In this document: positions 44,093-54,529 of the stretch, piece by piece
Numbering within the stretch: position 1 is the first letter of the stretch
How the letters are laid out: every line of letters starts with the position of its first letter
Source: Acholoe squamosa
Taxonomy: Eukaryota > Annelida > Polychaeta > Phyllodocida > Polynoidae
Length of the DNA stretch: 64,000 nt
Reading direction: 5' to 3'
NCBI GenBank assembly: GCA_949317995.1
Contig: OX439039.1
Location: 79,332,205 to 79,396,204 of the forward strand
Position numbers and translations under genes: made by a program
Notes under the pieces: generated by a model
What the model saw: only the letters and a program-made list of their open reading frames with translations
Told to the model about the DNA's origin: nothing
The model's database searches: none

Positions 44093-44312
44093 TATCCCAT
44101 TAAAGGCCACTGATGCAGGAGCGCATCATGCCCATAAGTCATGATACAGCCTTGAAGTTAAGGTAAGACTGCTTGTCAGAACTTCATTGGAGCATCATGC
44201 CAAGAGTATCATCATGATGTATGAATGCATCCCTGGCAAATTACTTACCAGGGCTGCATTCATACATCATGATAACCAATGGGCATAATGTATCAGCGAC
44301 CCTTAAAGGGAC
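44093..44312. mobile_element. GCATCATG-family element, best-preserved copy
   Basis: Left end CCCATTAAAGGCCACTGATG then GCGCATCATGCCCAT; right end ATGGGCATAATGTATCAGCG then ACCCTTAAAGGG. These are inverted repeats of about 45 bp with several mismatches. Within it, CATCATGATGTATGAATGCA (44209) pairs with TGCATTCATACATCATGATA (44258) around CCCTGGCAAATTACTTACCAGGG, making a hairpin with 27-bp arms. Some copies start TTAACCC, which hints at a piggyBac-like TTAA target, but I could not confirm a duplication. Confidence 0.72.
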
Positions 44313-44707
44313 CTTCATGGCGTCCATAATGTAGACTCATACATTATATACATGTACTGTAATACAGGGGACTGTTGCAGGGTGAATGTTGAATGCCCTA
44401 CTCACATACTGCATGTTATACCATTATGTCTGTCAAAGCCATTCACCTTACTCCACAGCATAGTGTACAGCGGCAGGGCAGGGCTTTCTGTGTTATTTGT
44501 GCTTTATCATTGGGTCCATTATATAACAGTTATACACAGACTGGGTATGGTTGGGTCCCACATACACCTGTGTCTAAACAGGCACTGAGGGTAAATCGTT
44601 ACTATTTTTAATCAGTCTTTTTAAAGCATTGAAAACAAAGCGCCTTTCTCATATTAGAGGATAGCTGTACGTTGAATTTCATAAGTCTCAAGGCACTTAA
44701 ACAGACC

Positions 44708-44889
44708 CGGGCTTGCCTAGCCCACTTAAAAGGGTCTATATCTTCTCTTTGCTATCCCCTCAGGATGTGTGTGGTGCACGTATGCGCAGGCACTGACACA
44801 TTCCTCTACGAATTGTGTAATGTAGTTCTCGCCATGAATATGACCTTAGTTGTCGAAATGGCGTTAAACATCTATTACTCACTCACTCC
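44708..44889 (+). mobile_element. SINE copy D (ACTC tail), full length
   Basis: Flanked by a perfect 14-bp target duplication, CACTTAAACAGACC (44694-44707, 44890-44903). The head CGGGCTTGCCTAGCCCACTT through GGCACTGACACATTCCTCTA matches SINE C. The 3' part (GTAATGTAGTTCTCGCCATG, then GTTGTCGAAATGGCGTTAAA) and the ACTCACTCACTC tail do not. It is absent from block copy 1. Confidence 0.92.
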
Positions 44890-45476
44890 CACTTAAACAG
44901 ACCACTATGGTAATACCATAAATCATGGGGTACAAACTGTCTTTTGACTTCCTAAAGCCCCTATATTAGCTAGATTAGCCCGCTTTAATTGTCTACAGGG
45001 CAAAGCTCATACGCTGGACTCTCTATGGAGATTATCGCGTGTGGTTGTACACAAGAGGCCTGTGCGGTGTTTCCCAAGTTGCCACTACAATTACAATGTT
45101 ACAAATGAACAATAGTAGGTGTTTCAATAAAGGGCATTTATATATTCCAATGTGTAGATAGTTGTATGACTGTGCCGAAATAAGAATCAGAACTTTGTCA
45201 TCAGAATTTGGTTTTAGAAACTGATATTTTATGGCTATTAGTATCATTGGCTTCTGAAACACGCCCTGTAACAGAAGCAGGGTGACATTTGCCTGTACTA
45301 CTCACAAACTTTGTGTTTCAGTCCTGTGTTTCCCAAGGTCCCAGTCACACAAACTACACTGACTCAGATGCAGTATACTTATAGCATGTAGGGTGCTTTG
45401 GACAGGCAGGATGACACATTTCTCTATACTACTTACATTGGGCATACTCTACTATTGTATCCTCCCTGTCCATTGA

Positions 45477-45777
45477 TTAGAGAATAGACAACGATCCTCT
45501 TTATATCAAGACTGTCTGTTGTCCTATAATGCATTAGTGCATTATAGGGTAACAGGCAGTCAAGATGTGAAGTGGGAGTTGTCTATTGTCTTTATAAAAC
45601 ATTGTACATTTTTATTCCAATCAATTAAGTACCCAATCAAGGTATATCCAGACCAAGTAAGAGTAGCTGACTGGTTTATATCCATGGTGACCTTGCTCAG
45701 CCGGGAACTGTAGTCCTATAATGCACTCAAGGTCACTTCTATCATGCAGCAGAGCACTGCCAGCCGTTTTATAGTAG
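45477..45777. other. 300-bp insert specific to block copy 2, with a hairpin
   Basis: Block copy 1 reads straight from GTCCATTGAT to the ACCCTGACTCATA phrase, whereas copy 2 has 300 extra bases. They include a hairpin (45510-45561) with 24-bp arms, three mismatches and a TTAG loop around CCTATAATGCA/TGCATTATAGG. A partial repeat, CCTATAATGCACTC, lies at 45714. No terminal inverted repeats were recognised. Confidence 0.6.
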
Positions 45778-46878
45778 ACCTTGACTCATAGACCTCTACT
45801 TGGCTTCCCTTGCAGTAGCACAAAGTGATGCCCTACTGGCAGTCCAATCAGGCCAGGCCATGCACATACAGGGTTAGCAGCTGCTGCAGGGACAATCAGA
45901 ATGATGTTACCAATAGCTATTGTACTTTGTTTTCTTTTTTGGTCAATAGACCTTTTTTTGGCCAAATTGCATGTATACAATTCATGTCATGACTTTATGA
46001 AAGTATTTCATCACTGCTATGACATCACTCAACTTGGAAAGATAACAGTTATTATTCCAAGTTTTGTCTTAAATGGTGTTTATGATGCACATTTTAGGCA
46101 GCATACATTGTAAAAGGAATAGCAGTGAAATCATTGTCCCAAAGTTGCCAGAGTTCCATTGTTATTTTTACAGAGATTCCTTGTACCACAGTTTATATTG
46201 TACTGCTTCATTGTAGAAACTGTACTGTTTCACTGGAATGGAGTTATGGTAGTTCATTGTTCAGTTTTACAAGGATTCCTGGTAGATTCAACTGTTATTT
46301 TTTTGGCGTAGCCAAATATCAGCCAGCCAATGCTGGGTTATCTAGCATTGGCTGACTCATATTTGGCCTCCCTCAGCATGAAAGGATAGCCCTGTCTTAG
46401 CCACCAATTGAAGTCCAGTCATGCTGGTCTCTACGGAGTCTATAATTATGGGGCTATTAAACAGGAGTAGGGATGAAAGCTGAATGATTTCAGAAGAAGG
46501 GGGGTATTGAAACAATAATGAAATGATGCTCTAAGCAGGGGAATATGAATCACCCTTTCAGCTAAGCTGCTGACTTCCCTTTTGAATTAGAATTCTAAGT
46601 TTTAGTTTTTTAGGTTGGGACCAAAATACTTAGAACTACAGTGTTGGGATATGCACCAATACAGTGTTGGAAACTAGACTTGCTAGCACCACATAATATT
46701 ATCTGCATCACAAAGGAGCATGAGCCTGGAGGCATGATGCTACAATCATAGGTTTAAGCATCCAGCATGAAAACATGTTGCAACAGCAGCTATTACATTC
46801 TGCTTCTATTCTGGGAGAACATGGGGAACATAGCAGTAGCAGGTCCATGGGTAAACATGCATATTGGATTATCTATAA

Positions 46879-47276
46879 GTACCATAAAACCTCTTTTATA
46901 AGCTGCTACCAATTATAAGCCACACACCCCAACTTAAATAAAGGAAATAAGCCACATTTAATAAAAAATTAAAAAAAAAAAACAGCTAGTAGTGATCTAA
47001 ACCTCTAACAGCAGTCTAACACAAAAGAATGTGTTTTTTTTTATAATTTACTGGCCAAATGGCCAATTCCTAAGGCAATCTAGAGAAAAGTCACAGGCTC
47101 ACATGCATAGCTACTGGCCATTGGCCACAGGGCCAGTGTGAGTGTCTACCCCTGTAAAGTGTTAAAACTCGGCTAATATCACCCTGAGGACAGGGTGATT
47201 CTATAAGCTGCATCAAGCCTGTGGAACGGTCTATAAGCTGTTGCTTATATGTGGGGTTTTACAGTACAAAGTGGCC
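46879..47276. mobile_element. TATAAGC-group MITE (in copy 2)
   Basis: Counterpart of 37832-38368, shorter, with CTTATATGTGGGGTTTTACA at the right end. Confidence 0.58.
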
Positions 47277-48861
47277 TTTGTGGTGCCTAAATCACAAAGA
47301 TGATGATGTAGCAGATAGGCAGCTAGCAGCTCACAATATGAACATAGTAATATACAGCTTCCCTATGCTATGCCTCTAGTGTAGACACAGTGAAATAAAA
47401 GGGTTAATGCTGGTCACAGATAGACTACCAATGGTATGTACACTCACACAGTGGGGTACACTCTAAGAAATGACTGGTGAATCTATCAGGCATACCTGTA
47501 AAGAGCACAGTGAATCATTGTAGTTGTCAGACAGTGACATTTCCAGAATGAAGCTTTGGAAAGCAGTGCAGTGAAAGACTTTGATTATTTCATGGTAAGA
47601 ATGTAGTTTACTACATATTAGTGAAGGAATCCCATTTCTGATGTGGGTGGGCAGGAACACTTACCCATTCTGCACACAAGGTAGTCCGTACATACATATT
47701 TGAGTTTTTGTCTATTTTACTCCATAAAACCATGAAATAAATACAGAAATTCACTTTAAAGAAAAGTGTCTCCACTCCCAGTCTCTTCACTTATGGGTAC
47801 CTTGGTGTTTCAAACGAGGCCATAGGCAAAGTTTATGACATCAAGATATCCATTCCTGATGAAATGGTCTTATTGGCACTTTACCATGCAACACTGTCTA
47901 TGTGTTATGAGAAATCTCTGGAAAATAGCGGTGAAAGGTTTGTCCCAAAGTTGCTGGAGAACCATCGTTATTTTGACAGAATCTCTTTAGAGTGTAGGAG
48001 GGAGGTGGAGGGGAGGGAGCAGCACTGTCATCTAGACTAGATATACAGATGTGTGGGGTGATATGACTTGGTAGAGGCATGCAGTGAGGAATGCAACCAG
48101 ACAAGCGAGTTGGATGCTCAAAGCTTAAATGTCTTTATGCATGCGCAGTTATAAATCATTTGACATTCTGTTTTTCACCCAAAAAAGGCCTTAGAGAAGA
48201 GGATGCTTTCTACCTACAAAAGATGTGAGAGAAAAGGATGACCAATGCTCCTATGTGTGAATGAACTGTTCTGCCTGGCTGATATATGTGTGTGATGGGA
48301 GTAATTAATTGGGTCTTACTCATAGATATCCCTCCTATCTCTAATATACATCAATAAGACATACATAACATTATATCTGGTGAGCTGTGCATGCTGTTCA
48401 GTGACGCAGTGGACCCTCCAAGCAGATCATCCATATCAAATAGATTTGAGAGTCCTGTTTTCTGATTTAAATGCATATAAATTTCCATGTTTGTGAGCAG
48501 ACAATCAGAAACAGAAATTTATGTGAGAAAATGGATTCATGATCATTTCTGCCTGCTTGCTCATATCTTATGATAGCCTAATTAGTTCTAAATAGTCAAT
48601 TATATAATCTAGGACCCATATTAAGGCTGTGTGGGTGTGTTATAATGTGTGTTTGTGGGGTGTTGGTTACAGTAATATTAGTGTAAGTAGGTAAGGCAAT
48701 CCTCAGGGTGATTGTATATCCTCATTAGAGAGACATCAGGAGACTGGGGGATTCTCTCTGTGTGGGTGGATTGAGGGAGGGGGAGCACGGGTGGGAAGGG
48801 GGGATTCTTGCTATCTGGACTCCTTATTTAACTAGGTAAGGGTCCTGGTGGTATTAACATA

Positions 48862-49072
48862 AAACCCCACATATAAGCTGTGGCTTATACCCATGGTGAG
48901 CTTATAGGATGCTTATGAACTCAGGGTGTGACCTATAACCAGGGGTTTTGTATTTATGGACTGTAGTAAGAAATGTTGACCTTTTCAGGCCTGAGATGCA
49001 GCTTAAATATCATTCTTCAAAAGTCAGAGTGCAGCTTAGATGTGGGTGAGGCTTATAGGCGGGGTTTACAGG
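48862..49072. mobile_element. TATAAGC-group MITE with GTGGCTTATA repeats (copy 2)
   Basis: Left end AAAACCCCACATATAAGCTG and right end GGCTTATAGGCGGGGTTTA; counterpart of 39880-40108. Confidence 0.65.
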
Positions 49073-50489
49073 TTAAGGGCTATCCTGCCACTGCTATATC
49101 CAGATATCCTTATCATATACCATGATTCCACCTATAACTATAAAGATCTATATACTGGCAATAGCGAGTACATGACTATAGGTACAATCATGACACAATA
49201 TGATCATGTACAATTCTGAACGTTTTACCCACAAATAGTTTGTGTTCTACCTGAAAGAATATGTATGTATATAAGTAGATTTATTGCATGGAATTGTGAA
49301 TGTTTTAAAAAATGTGAAGAAGGGAATCTTCTAATGAAATGTCCATGGTACCATCTAAACCCTATAACATCAGCATCAGATCCTGACATACCAATAGCCC
49401 CTTATACACAGGACTAGTCATTCTTGTGGCAAGTGATAGCAGGGTTGGAGGGGGCGTAATGACTACACACTGAATGGTCACCCTACTTGTGGTGTGTCGT
49501 CCCTGTCTTAATTGCCCCAATAACTCTCTGTAGTGTCTCTGTGTAGTGTCTTTGTATTGGGGTTGTGTGGGGTCTTCACCTATATCTCCAGCAGGAGTAG
49601 GAGACACGGGGCTGATGTGTAGATACTCTTGTCTGTGATGACAAAATGAAATGGAACATAATTTTCAGCTTACACAAGTATAGGGTGGTATAAAAAAAAA
49701 AAGATGTGGTTCTAACATATGGTTTATCTACCAGATGATATGCACAGAGTTTGCCCTGCTAAAGCCTATAAGTGTAACCTTACAATATAGGGGTTGATTT
49801 CTTAATCTGTTACACACAAGATAAGCTGAAGGTGGTGAATGCATTTGCCTATGGAGATTTTCCATTGCTTCCTTTGATCAAGCATTTTGTTTGTCCACTA
49901 CATATGGCATTATACCTATTTCATAATATGCATGAAAGAAGACGAAATGCCTTGATCTAAACAGGACATCTTATGGTATATAATTTTGCTAATTCGACAG
50001 TCTATGAAAGGATGTGTAATATCTTTTAACAACCTTATGCTATAGTGTTATGTTAATTCGGCAGTCCATGAGGCTAGCAGCTGGCAGATGTAATGCTTAG
50101 AAGGTGGACATTATAGGACAATCAGCCGAATCTAATCTATTCATACTAATTACATCCACACCCTCACCAGTGCCATGGCCAGCCTCGTCCCTGCAATAAC
50201 ACCAATGAGTTATTACCATGTGTTCATTGGGGGTTGGCCGAGTAGCATGAATCATCGGCGCCAATGACCGCATCCATAATAACATGCATTCCTATGGACA
50301 CTGTAAGCATGTGATCTGTACAGTGGGATGGGAGGTGGAGGGGGAGGGAGTAGGCATAATGATGATTGACCTCCAACACTACTAAGGCTACATTATCATT
50401 CCTCCTGTTCTTATTCCTTTGTAGTTGTGATGCAGCCTTGCAGTCCAGGGGATTCCTCTTAACATTAGAGTATCAATCTCTCCCTATAG

Positions 50490-50575
50490 GAGTGCATCAA
50501 GCCCTTAGGATTTGCATGATTCATGAATGCTGCCCTGATGCAGATTACCCGGTGCTGCATTCATGCTGTCTAAAT
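50490..50575. repeat. GCATCATG-family hairpin fragment
   Basis: GCATGATTCATGAATGCTGC pairs with GGTGCTGCATTCATGCTGTC around GATGCAGATTACCC. Confidence 0.6.
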
Positions 50576-51134
50576 GAACAAAAATGCAAGGCATTAAAGT
50601 ACCATGTGGCCTCATAATTTGTCAATACCCATCAACGCATTCACAAATCCTTCCATTATACGCTAGATACAGTGCTTGACATAAGTATTGTAAGTACTGT
50701 AGATGACATCCCAGGATTCTGGTGTGAATTTCATTCTCAATAATAGTACATTGGAAAATGTATAAAAGCCCAACAACGTTTTTCATAAATATTACCCTTT
50801 CTTGCTGAAAGGCCTATAACACAATCGAAGTGTAACGGATGTTCAACAGATACAGCGTAAACCCACTAACCTACAAAACAATGGGGGAGCAGCAGGTGGG
50901 GTGTTATATATAAATATGTTGGCAGCAGTTCTTTTTTGTGTACAGCAGCCCTACACCTCGCACCTTCAAAATTTATGAGTAGTATCTTTTACTTAATGAA
51001 TAGCACATCGCATTGGAAAGCATTTTTTAGGCAGTATGTGGTTTATCTTGAAGCTAGTAGGTTCTACAGGTGAAATGGCTATGCTACCCCATGTCTTCTA
51101 ATTGCAAGGCTTAATCACCTCAAAAATAGATTGC

Positions 51135-51245
51135 CGAAGAGAGAGGGAGAATGGGGGCAAAAGGGGGCAGAGGAGAGAGAGACAGAGAGACATAGACAGA
51201 CAGAGGGAGACAGGGGGAGACAGAGGGAGACAGAGACAGACAGTG
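51135..51245. repeat. GA-rich low-complexity tract
   Basis: GAGAGAGACAGAGAGACATA and GGGAGACAGAG repeats; frames through it are artefacts. Confidence 0.9.
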
Positions 51246-51399
51246 AGATTATTTGGGGCCTTAGACAGAGCGACAAATATCTATGCTACTTACACACCTA
51301 CCTGTATGCACTACCCTGACATAGTGACACACTGACTCACACACCCATTACACCCCATACAACTTTACAAGGCTTCCTTCACAAGGGTTTTCCTGGGGC

Positions 51400-52732
51400 A
51401 AGGTGGCAGATGCGTGTACTACTTACACCCTTTGCATACAACCTACTCCATGTACACACAAAACGTGGCAGGTTACAGAGTCTTCTAAGTGAAAAGCATC
51501 AAATAAACAAGTTAAATCTGTCAAATCTATATTGTCTTCCCTTACACAGACTCTTCTTCCTGGCTTGATTTGCCCCAGGCAGACTGCATTACCCAACGAC
51601 CTTTGAATGAGAGGTCCAGGAGGGTCTTGCCAAAAGAAAACGAGGAAGTGTGTCTGTAAAATCATTCAGAGAGTGCTGAGGAAAACGTTTAATACCTAAC
51701 TCATTTTCATTGTATTGACAAAAAAAGTACAGCAAAATAAATGGAAAACGCTTTTTGAGGTGTAAAAAACGTGCACACTTCATCTAAACGATTATCCAAA
51801 CATTCTCTTGGCAATACAAAAACGTGCACGTTTTCTTTTGTGGTTCTCGTTTCTTTTTTTTTTTTTTGGCAAGAACCTCCTGAAGTTGTCAACCTAGTTA
51901 TAAAAGTTGCAGAGACTGTTCCAAGTCTGACAAGTTAAATTTGAAGTTTTTGCCTCGTTATTTTAGGCTGCTCACTTTGAAGACCCCATTCTTTTGAGTG
52001 ATCGTTTGTGATACCCCTAATGTGGCAGCTGTTGTTTGATTTGGTAACTGGCAAGATACAGGCATTGATAACAGTATTTACAATGGGTACAAGTTACATA
52101 CTAAGAGGTCTGCAGTGAATGGAATGGGGTATCTTATTGGTTGATAATTCATCCCACTTGCTGCCTGTTGTATCCCAGTGCATTAAATCAATTTTGACAA
52201 CTAGTTGTCAACATTGATTCATTGCCCTGTTCCCACCGGGGGGAGTTATGCTTTTGTTCCTCTCTTACAAGTGAATAAAACATATCAAATGAGCCAATGA
52301 AAGAAAAAAAGGAAAAAAATAAACACAGTCAGACTCATATTCTGACTCATATAGCCACGTTCACCAGCATCCCCACCCTAAGCTTTGTATGTAGGCCACG
52401 CTTACAGCATGGCTTGCCTGGGGCAGTGTGACAGTTGCCTATACTACTTGCATAATGGATGTACCAGGGTTGTTTGACACTTCTATACATAATGCTATCT
52501 ATATGGTTTAGGCCTACCGTATGTCTCCCATGTCTTTACATATTACAGCCTATCAGCCTTACCCAAAGTGGCTGGACATGAAGTCTGGCGGTATTTCAGA
52601 ATGTCCTATGTTTTGACTTGCTCAAATCGTGGAGAGAACTCTTACTGTGATTCCAATTTCGCCACGTACTATTGTATCTGTGCATTGTGACAGAAGATGA
52701 GCACGGATACTGATACATCATTTATCTCTTAA
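51400..52732. other. Unrecognised DNA
   Basis: Minus frames at 51423-51665, 51589-51783 and 51707-51892 overlap in different frames, and the region has an A/T homopolymer at 51852-51868. It might be a decayed fragment of a coding sequence on the minus strand, but I recognise no family. Confidence 0.35.
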
Positions 52733-52805
52733 ATCCTTTAAAGAGGCGCTGATGCATCAATACATCATGCTCTTCACATCATGATGTACCATTGCACCCC
52801 TGGAC
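52733..52805. repeat. GCATCATG-family terminus
   Basis: AAATCCTTTAAAGAGGCGCT then GATGCATCAATACATCATGC and ACATCATGATGTACCATTGC. Confidence 0.65.
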
Positions 52806-53740
52806 ATGGTTCCGAATAGTTTTGCCGTTTCTGCATTAATTGCTGCATTATAACCCTATATATAAAAATGGGTTACTAGATCGCTGGTTATAAACTGTGG
52901 ATTTTTGACTGCTTCAGCCCACAGTACCCTTGGGGTACCAGATGAAGCAAAATTTCTAGGCTGTGAAGCAGTGAGGAAAGTGCCAGCCAACTCGATCTGA
53001 TTTATAGACTATCCAACAAAAAATATTTTAAAACTTTGTTGTGTTTTATCAACTTCATTGTTCCTAACTTTCTACTCTTGAGGTTTGGTTTGATATAAAT
53101 ATTCCTAAAACGTTTTATAGTCTCAAAAATCATCAGGCATGATGAAATGGCCGACATTTTGGATCTCGATTTAGATAGATCGGCGCCCGTCCTGTTGTTA
53201 TTTAGGATCAAAATTCCTTGATCATTGTACATATAGATTTTACTTGTCGAGGGCTTTAATTATAGAGGTCATACATTAAAATCGGACATGTAGTTTTAGA
53301 GATAGCCCCCCTATTTACTGAAAATCTAACGTCCGAGAGGATATGCTGGGAGAGTATAAAATTGTTTGACATTGCTATGTAACGCAGCGTTGCTATGTTA
53401 TGCACTGCTAAGTTACACGCTTCCAATGTGAGTCACGAGGGTGCTGTTCTGTAGGCCCTAGTAGGCTAGTCCTCCAGCTAGGCCTACCTGTTTTGATGGT
53501 ATTGCCCCAAACTCTAGTGGTGAAGCCACTAGTGCCTATATTAAAATCATTGTAAGTACTCCCAAAGGGTCGGCATCATACGACCAATGAGCAAAGCATA
53601 TCAAGCCACCCCTAAAGGCTTGTATAGTGATGATTAAATTCAGCCATGGTAAAATCAGGTCACGCTGACTGCATTCAAATATTATTAAGGCCATCTGGGT
53701 AATATAATGCATTAAAACATAATGCTATCCTTAGAGGTTT
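52806..53740. other. Unrecognised DNA
   Basis: Nothing recognised apart from a degraded CATCATACGACCAATG phrase at 53575. Confidence 0.35.
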
Positions 53741-54115
53741 AGGGCAGTCATTTATTGCCAGGTGGGGGAGGGCTTGATGGAATTTGGCAGATCGACAATT
53801 CCCCCCCCACCTATGACAAAACAGGTCACGACCCCCCCCCCCACTTAGAACTGATTTTGCAAAATGACGACCCCCCCCCAAAAAAAAAAAAAAAAAAAAA
53901 AAAAAGGAAAAAGAAAAATCTGATATGTGCCTTGAATGACGCGTTGCAATGGGTATTTGAATTGTCCATATTTAGTTTTGACTCCCCCCCCCACAAGGTG
54001 AAGATTAACTGTTGTTTTGCCCCCCCCCCATTAAAGGGCTCTTTTTTTCAAAATGACCCCCCCCCCATATCTAACAAGCCCCCCCCCCCCACCCGGCAAT
54101 AAATGACTCGGCCCT
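53741..54115. mobile_element. MITE with GTCATTTATTGCC termini and C-runs
   Basis: AGGGCAGTCATTTATTGCCA then GGTGGGGG on the left is mirrored by CCCCCACCCGGCAATAAATG then ACTCGGCCCT on the right. The interior has seven C-runs of 8-11, each followed by a short AT-rich phrase, and one A-run of 25 (53880-53904). No real coding content. Confidence 0.82.
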
Positions 54116-54239
54116 TAGGAGCAGTAACAGCTGACGTATGGTAGCCGTATGGGGAGGCAGGTGGACGCTTTATTAAATCAGTAACCACTAATGAAGTCAT
54201 TGTCCTGCCTCGGCCTACTGCACCCCCATTAACTATTTA

Positions 54240-54430
54240 AATACCTCATGTGGCATTTACATATGTGCTCTTTGGTCGTCATGATGCATGGTTACAACTC
54301 GCCAGGGCTGTAACCATGCATCATGTCGACACTACAAGGTCGATACACTCACACGGTTGGCATAATGCAATGCTATCAAGTAGAATCACCCACACTGCAT
54401 TGGTGCATCATGGCTACAGAGAAACATGGA
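54240..54430. repeat. GCATCATG-family hairpin
   Basis: GTCGTCATGATGCATGGTTA (54277) pairs almost perfectly with TAACCATGCATCATGTCGAC (54314-54333); a further GCATTGGTGCATCATGGC follows. Confidence 0.75.
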
Positions 54431-54529
54431 TGTTGATATCATGTGGTCCACAGGTGCTCATTAATATGTAAAGAACTGGGGGAAAAGCTGAAATATACAA
54501 AGGGGCCGGCATTCAGTCTCAGTTAATTT

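Larger units (their letters stand above)
41011..49390. repeat. Tandem block, copy 2 (about 8.4 kb)
   Basis: Collinear with copy 1 throughout and with the start of copy 3 (49391 onward). It carries its own insertions: a CACTGCAAAAA MITE, a SINE and a 300-bp insert at 45477-45777. It lacks copy 1's SINE C and AAGGCC MITE. Boundaries are approximate. Confidence 0.85.
49391..54115. repeat. Tandem block, copy 3 (first part)
   Basis: Opens with a strong match to the start of copies 1 and 2 (49400-49590). A second match lies at 50100-50300 (GGACATTATAGGACAATCAG; ACACCAATGAGTTATTACCA). After that only scattered phrases match, such as GGCAGTGTGACAGTTGCCTA at 52423. Probably older or faster-decaying than copies 1 and 2. 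The far end may lie near 60330, beyond the 26-bp array. Confidence 0.7.

Noticed and set aside
51423-51892. Minus-strand decayed gene in 51423-51892
   Set aside because: Frames shift repeatedly and no motif is recognisable, so I left it as unrecognised DNA.
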